Source of the DNA: Streptomyces katrae
GTDB taxonomy: Bacteria > Actinomycetota > Actinomycetes > Streptomycetales > Streptomycetaceae
Direction: 5' to 3'
Length of the DNA stretch: 10,494 bases
Assembly: GCF_000966975.1 (NCBI RefSeq)
Contig: NZ_JZWV01000745.1
Span: 1 to 10,494 of the forward strand
The notes below the pieces were generated by a model. It saw only the letters and a list, made by a program, of their open reading frames with translations. It was not told the DNA's origin and did not search any database. The first letter of the stretch is position 1, and each line of letters starts with the position of its first letter. Shown here piece by piece: positions 6,613 to 10,494 of this stretch. A program made the translations under genes and the position numbers.

Positions 6613-9611
6613 CTACGGCTGCGGTTCGAAGTCCCAGTAGGGCCTCGTCTGCTGGCGGGCCGAGACCGTGTGGACGTGTTGGGGGCCCAGGGTGCGGGTG
6701 AGGGCCTTGAGGCCGGCGTCCTCGTGTTTGGCGGCCTCCGCGTCCTCCCGTACCGAGCGGAGGTCGGCGGCCAGGGCGATCTGGGCGCTGAGGGTCATGG
6801 GGTGGTCGGGGCCGAGGACCTGTTCGGTGGCGCGCAGCGTCTCGCGGCTGAGTTCGAGGGCGGAGTCCAGGCGGCCGGTGATGTTGCGGTGGCCGGTGGC
6901 GTTGAGGGCGCAGCCCAGGGTCCAGGGGTGGCGGTCGCCGAGGGCGCCGCGCATGCCGACGAGGGCCTGTTCGGCCAGGTTCAGGGCCTCGTTGCGTTCG
7001 CCCTGGGCACGCAGCACCAGGGCCAGGTTGCCGACGGTGCCGATGCTGTAGGGGTGGGCGAGGCCCAGCTGTGTCTGGTAGCCGCGGACGACCTCCTCGG
7101 AGATCCGGCGGGCCTCCTCGATGTCCCCGTACTCGCGCAGGTAGGTGGCGTAGTCGGAGGCGACCATCAGGGTCCAGGGGAACTCGGCGCCGAAGACGCG
7201 GGTGGAGCGTTCCAGGACGCTGCGCAGGCGGGCGCCGGCGCCGGGGATGTCGCCGGTGCGGCGCAGGCACTGGCCGAGGTTGTGTTCGGCGCGCAGGGTC
7301 TGCGGGTGGTTGGCGCCGAGGACCTGGAGGTGCAGTTTGAGGCCCTGTTCCTGGCGGGCGAGCGCTTCGCGGTAGCGGCCCATGAGGCGCAGGCCCATGG
7401 CGCAGCCGATGCCGGAGGAGAGGGTGGCGATGTGCCGGACGCGCAGGACGCGTTCGCGGCGGCGCAGGGTGTCCAGGTCGGTGTCGTAGGCCTCCTGGTA
7501 GCGGCCGAGGAGGCGCAGGGCGACGGCGACGTTGTTCTGGGCGTTCAGGGTGGTGGCGTCGTCCTCGCCGAGGAGTTCGCGGTAGCTGGTGAAGGCGTGT
7601 TCGAGGAGGGCGCGGGCCTGGTCGAACTTGGCGGTGCTGAGCAGGACGCCGGCGTAGGTGCTGGTGGCGCGGAGGGTCTCCAGGTCGCGGTCGCCGCGTT
7701 CGGCGGTGAGCCGGTCGGCGACCTGGCGGGCGAGGGCCTCGGCCTGGCGGAAGTGGCCGAGCATGCGCAGGGCGCCGCCGTAGTGGTAGCTGAGTTCGCG
7801 GACCTGGTCGTGGTCGTCGCCGAGCATGGCCCGCCAGACGTGGTCGGTCTGTTCGGCCAGGCGCAGGCAGGTGCGGTATTCGCCGGCCAGGATCAGGAAG
7901 CGCAGGCAGTGCAGCAGGAAGTTCTGGATGCGGGGGTTGGTGCTGGTCAGCACCCCGGCGGGTTCCAGGTGGGGGATGAGTTCGGCGTAGCGGGGCCAGA
8001 GCCGGGAGTCGGTGGGGCGGCCGGGGTCGGCGGCGGCGAGGACCTGGCGGACGGCGCGGGAGAGCTGGTCGGCCTCGTCCTCGGCGAGGTTCTCACGGAC
8101 GATGTTGTGGACCATGCGGTGCAGCTGGACGGTCTCCAGGCCGCCGCCCTCCTCGACGGACAGGTCGGAGTACTCCAGGCGGACGACGGAGAACTGGACG
8201 AGTTTGTTGAGGGCGGCGTTCCAGCGGATCTGGTCGTTGACGATGCCCGCGAGGTGTTCGGGGACGTCCTCGGCGGGGAACTCGCGCAGCAGCCGCAGCG
8301 GGACCCGGCCGGGGGCGAAGAAGACGAACAGCCGTAGCAGGGCGAGGGCGTCGGGGAAGTTCTCGCGGACGTTGTTGAGGAGTATCGCCAGGGCGGTCGG
8401 GAAGGGCAGCGGGTAGTCGTCGGAGAGGGTGACGGCCTCGTGGGAGTCGAGGCGGCGCTGGAGGAGGGCGAGGTACTCGCCGACGCCGAGCGGGGAGTCG
8501 GCGAGCCAGCCGGCGGTCTGGTCGAGGGCGAGGGGGTAGTCCTCCAGGGCCTCGGCGAGCTGGTCGGCCTCCTCGCCGGTGAGGCGGCGGGCCCGGCGGC
8601 GGATGAAGGTGATGGACTCGGGGCGGGCGTAGAGGGGGACCTCGACGAGGCTGGTGTGGCGGGCGGCCCATTCGCGGTTGCGGTGATGATGACGTCGCCG
8701 GCGCCGGAGGGCAGCAGGTCGGTGAGGTCGTCGGGGTTGTCGCAGCCGTCGAAGACCACCAGCCAGCGGTGGTACGGGGAGCCGCGCCGCAGGGCCTCCA
8801 GGACGGCGCGGATCTGCTCGCCGTAGCTGCCGGCGCCGCGTGGCAGGCCGAGTTCGGGGGCGAGGTCGGCGAGGCGTTCGCGGAGGGTGGGGCGGTCCTC
8901 GGCGGGGACCCACCAGACGACGTCGTACTCGGAGGCGAAGCGGTAGGCGTACTCGGTGGCGACCTGGGTCTTGCCCACGCCGGACAGTCCCAGGAGGGTG
9001 ACGGTGGAGGCGCCGGGCGGGGCTTCGGTGAGGGCGTCGCGCAGTCGGCCGATGACGTCGTTGCGTCCGGTGAAGCGGGGGTTCCGGCGCGGGACGCGGC
9101 CCCAGATCTCGGGCGGGTCGTTGGGGAAACGGGGGCCTCGGCGGCCGCTCTCGGTGCCGATCCGGTCGGTGGGCAGGTCGAGGCGGCGCAGGACGCGGTA
9201 CTCGGCCTCGTAGGCGTCCAGGCCCCACAGGTCGGTCTTCTCCAGGGTGGCGACGGCGCTGGGCAGCGGGGCGTCGGTGAGGCAGACGGCGGCGAACCGG
9301 TCGGGGTGGGCGGCGGTGACGGTGCGCAGGGCGGCGTTCCACTCCTCGTCGGTATGGGTGCCCACGGAGAAATAGCGTTCGCTGAGCACGACGAGGACCT
9401 TGCCGCCCGCACGGGCGAGGTCGTCGAGGGCCTCGGTGATGCCGGGCCCGGTCTGCGGGTCCCAGCGCTGGAGGGCGACGCGGTGGCCGTGCTCCTCCAG
9501 GCGGTGGGCGATCCACGCCGCCCAGGGGCGGTTGAAGCCGGCGAAGCTGATGACGAAGCGCTGGGTCTGGGCGGCTCCGTCGCGGTCGTGGCGCGTACCG
9601 GTACCGGTCAT
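6613..9611 (-). pseudogene. fxsT: FxsT-like TIR / NB-ARC / TPR protein of the FxSxx-COOH system, frame-broken
   Basis: A large cytosolic STAND protein, about 1000 residues if intact. Start ATG 9611-9609 has an AGGGAGA ribosome site close upstream; TAG is at 6615-6613. Residues 17-150 are TIR-like: RFVISFAGFNRPWAAW, LVVLSERYF, and TDEEWNAAL, where a catalytic or structural Glu is usual. A linker with EIWGRVPRRNPRFTGR leads to the NB-ARC ATPase: Walker A GLSGVGKT (208-215) and Walker B LVVFDGCDN (284-292). After GDVIIT (Thr310, bases 8684-8682) two bases (8681-8680) remain before a new frame continues NREWAARH. Relatives read T-T/S-R-N here, so about four bases are missing and the sensor-1 Arg is lost. 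The second frame has DYPLALDQTAGWL (GLPL-like), LHRMVHNIVR (MHD-like), then about nine 42-residue TPRs marked by linkers such as LGANHPQTL and LGPDHPMTL. As written, only the TIR plus half an ATPase would be made. The family occurs beside FxsB/HExxH peptide-modification genes, matching the upstream neighbour. Its biochemical role is not established. Confidence 0.85.
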
Positions 9612-9706
9612 GCGGCCGTCTCCCTGGGGTGTCCGGGCGGTGGACGGGTGCGGGGCGGTGCGGGGGCGCTGCCGCGGGCCGGGGGTGCCACGGCGGCGGG
9701 GCTTGA

Positions 9707-9734
9707 AAGGTACCGCAGCGGACGGCCCGTCAGG
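9707..9734 (-). promoter_or_regulatory. Weak candidate promoter in the gap before fxsT
   Basis: Read on the minus strand, CCTGAC (9734-9729, overlapping the stop of the upstream gene) and TACCTT (9712-9707) are 16 bases apart. They resemble -35 and -10 elements of a housekeeping promoter. The 118-base gap 9612-9729 is otherwise GC-rich with no other signal, apart from the ribosome site near 9620. With a gap this long fxsT may have its own promoter, though co-transcription with the upstream gene is equally possible. Confidence 0.25.
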
Positions 9735-10494
9735 CCCCTGTGGACGCGGCGAGTTCGGGGTGCGCCGCGCACCAGGCGAGGCGTTCGCGTTCGAGGGCGC
9801 GGCGGGCGGTGGCGTACCGGTCGCCGGGCGGCGGCAGCTCGTCCATGGCCCGTTCGGCGTCGGTCATGCCGTCGACGAACTCCCGGCCGGCGAGGGTCAG
9901 TCGGGGGTGGTCGCGCAGGACGGGCAGGACGGCGGCCACCTGGGCGCGGATCCGGGCGTGCTGGGCCCAGGCGCCGCGGGCCCCGTACAGGGCGGCGCGC
10001 TGCCAGTAGCCGGCCAGGGCCAGGTGGGCGTACGTGCCGTGCAGCAGCCCCTCCAGGGGGCGCGGGTCGGTGCGCCAGGGGGCCCAGTGGCGGGGGGTGC
10101 GGTCGGCGGTGTGGAGGGTGAGGACGTCGGTGAGGGCGGCGAGCTTGCCGTGCTGCACCTCGTGGACGAGGGTCGCGGCGAGGGCGGGCGGGGACTGGCC
10201 GCGGGCGAGGACGGAGCCGGCGGCTGCGGGGAGGGTGGCGCCGCTGGAGCGGGCGCCGCCGCCGAGCGGGACGACGGAGCGCAGCAGGCGGGCCGCCTCG
10301 TCGGCGCGGGCGGAGTCGTAGCGTTCGAGGAGGGTGAGGGCGCCGGTCCACTGGGTGTCCCAGCGCTTGTGCCCCTTGGGGGTGAGCCGGCGGGCCGGGC
10401 GGACGGGGGCGGGGTGGCCGGCGGCGGGGGCCCGGTAGGGGTCGAGGTCGTCGAGGGAGGCGCGGCCGCCGGGCAGGGGGGGCAGGGGGAGGAC
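9730..10494 (-). CDS. HExxH-type peptide-modification protein, C-terminal part (possibly FxsB-HExxH fusion; 5' end outside window)
   Basis: The minus-strand frame is open from the window end to TGA 9732-9730, giving 254 visible residues with no start in view. Features of the HExxH peptide-modification family appear in order: LDDLDPYR near the beginning, a helical DTQWTGALTLLERYD, LRSVVPLG, then LVHEVQHGKLAALTDVLTLH with the metal-binding HEVQH at bases 10164-10150. After it come APWRTDPRPLEGLLHGTYAH, probably supplying further ligands, and a helical tail. Members are thought to hydroxylate precursor peptides at beta carbons using 2-oxoglutarate and iron. In FxSxx-COOH loci this domain is often fused to the radical SAM/SPASM enzyme FxsB, which forms side-chain cyclophanes in FxsA. 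Whether this one is fused cannot be seen; any radical SAM part would lie past 10494. It is upstream of, and on the same strand as, fxsT, 118 bases apart. The domain is unbroken in the visible part. No FxsA precursor is in the window. Confidence 0.8.
   Translation of the reverse strand, partial: VLPLPPLPGGRASLDDLDPYRAPAAGHPAPVRPARRLTPKGHKRWDTQWTGALTLLERYDSARADEAARLLRSVVPLGGGARSSGATLPAAAGSVLARGQSPPALAATLVHEVQHGKLAALTDVLTLHTADRTPRHWAPWRTDPRPLEGLLHGTYAHLALAGYWQRAALYGARGAWAQHARIRAQVAAVLPVLRDHPRLTLAGREFVDGMTDAERAMDELPPPGDRYATARRALERERLAWCAAHPELAASTGA

Noticed and set aside
2921..7270. A 1449-codon open frame on the minus strand, antisense to kgd and running into fxsT
   Set aside because: The product is a low-complexity string of Arg, Val, Asp, Leu and Gly without any domain. 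It mirrors kgd's third-position G/C bias, and the sense strand has a fully recognisable enzyme.
5755..8337. An 860-codon plus-strand open frame across the end of kgd and antisense to fxsT
   Set aside because: It crosses a strong terminator and two real genes, and its Gly/Ala/Val/Glu-rich product shows no motifs. It is a shadow produced by lack of stop codons in GC-rich DNA.
9597..9608. Perfect 12-base palindrome ACCGGTACCGGT at the start of fxsT
   Set aside because: It is just the alternating Thr-Gly codons 2-5 (ACC GGT ACC GGT). A self-complementary run without a loop is not a likely hairpin, and no regulator site of this form is known to me.
8769..10121. A 450-codon plus-strand open frame antisense to fxsT and the HExxH gene
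   Set aside because: Composition is Gly/Ala-rich then Arg/Gly-rich with no domain, and both opposite-strand genes have conserved catalytic motifs.
1..10494. tRNA, rRNA, CRISPR array, insertion sequence or attachment site
   Set aside because: I saw no cloverleaf-like segment, no regularly spaced direct repeats, no transposase motifs and no terminal inverted repeats. The 42-residue periodicity in fxsT is protein TPR repeat, too diverged at DNA level to be an array.

Overview
The window reads as a piece of a Streptomyces (or close actinomycete) chromosome. Base composition is very GC-rich with strong G/C preference at third codon positions, GTG starts are used, and the actinobacterial 2-oxoglutarate decarboxylase/dehydrogenase KGD with its built-in E2-like domain is present. 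A GC-rich intergenic repeat of a kind common in Streptomyces is also there. Genus and family names come from recognition of motifs, not from a database search.

Left part (1-2404, + strand). The window opens inside the C-terminal half of a probably secreted protein with an emfourin-like (protealysin inhibitor-like) domain, ending at 382. After a 123-base gap comes an OmpR-type two-component pair: response regulator (506-1235) and histidine kinase (1232-2311), overlapping by GTGA. The regulator is broken. The bases coding for the Leu-Pro-Gly-x that normally follows the phospho-acceptor Asp are missing (apparently 11 bases, at 719), so the receiver N-terminus and the rest of the protein lie in different frames. 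A hairpin at 2367-2404 probably ends this operon.

Middle (2405-6518, + strand). The large intact gene is kgd (sucA-like), start chosen at GTG 2570, giving 1294 residues: E1 N-terminal helix region, Ala/Pro-rich linker, E2-like acyltransferase domain, then the thiamine-diphosphate E1 halves. It ends in a near-perfect 17-bp stem terminator (6479-6518), followed by the Streptomyces-type intergenic repeat. Together they separate kgd from a convergent minus-strand unit.

Right part (6613-10494, - strand). These two genes look like part of an FxSxx-COOH (Fxs) peptide-modification locus. Upstream, and cut by the window end, is the C-terminal portion of a HExxH-type peptide-modifying protein, either FxsB fused to HExxH or a separate one. 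Downstream is FxsT, with a TIR-like domain, an NB-ARC/STAND ATPase and about nine kinesin-light-chain-type TPRs. FxsT is also broken: at 8680-8681 the frame changes exactly at the sensor-1 Thr-Thr/Ser-Arg motif of the ATPase. The radical SAM portion and the FxsA precursor peptide would lie beyond 10494.

The most interesting system is the coupling of a RiPP-type peptide-modification locus to a TIR-STAND-TPR protein. The main caution is that two genes in 10.5 kb carry small frame-breaking losses at highly conserved motifs, which may be real mutations or assembly errors.
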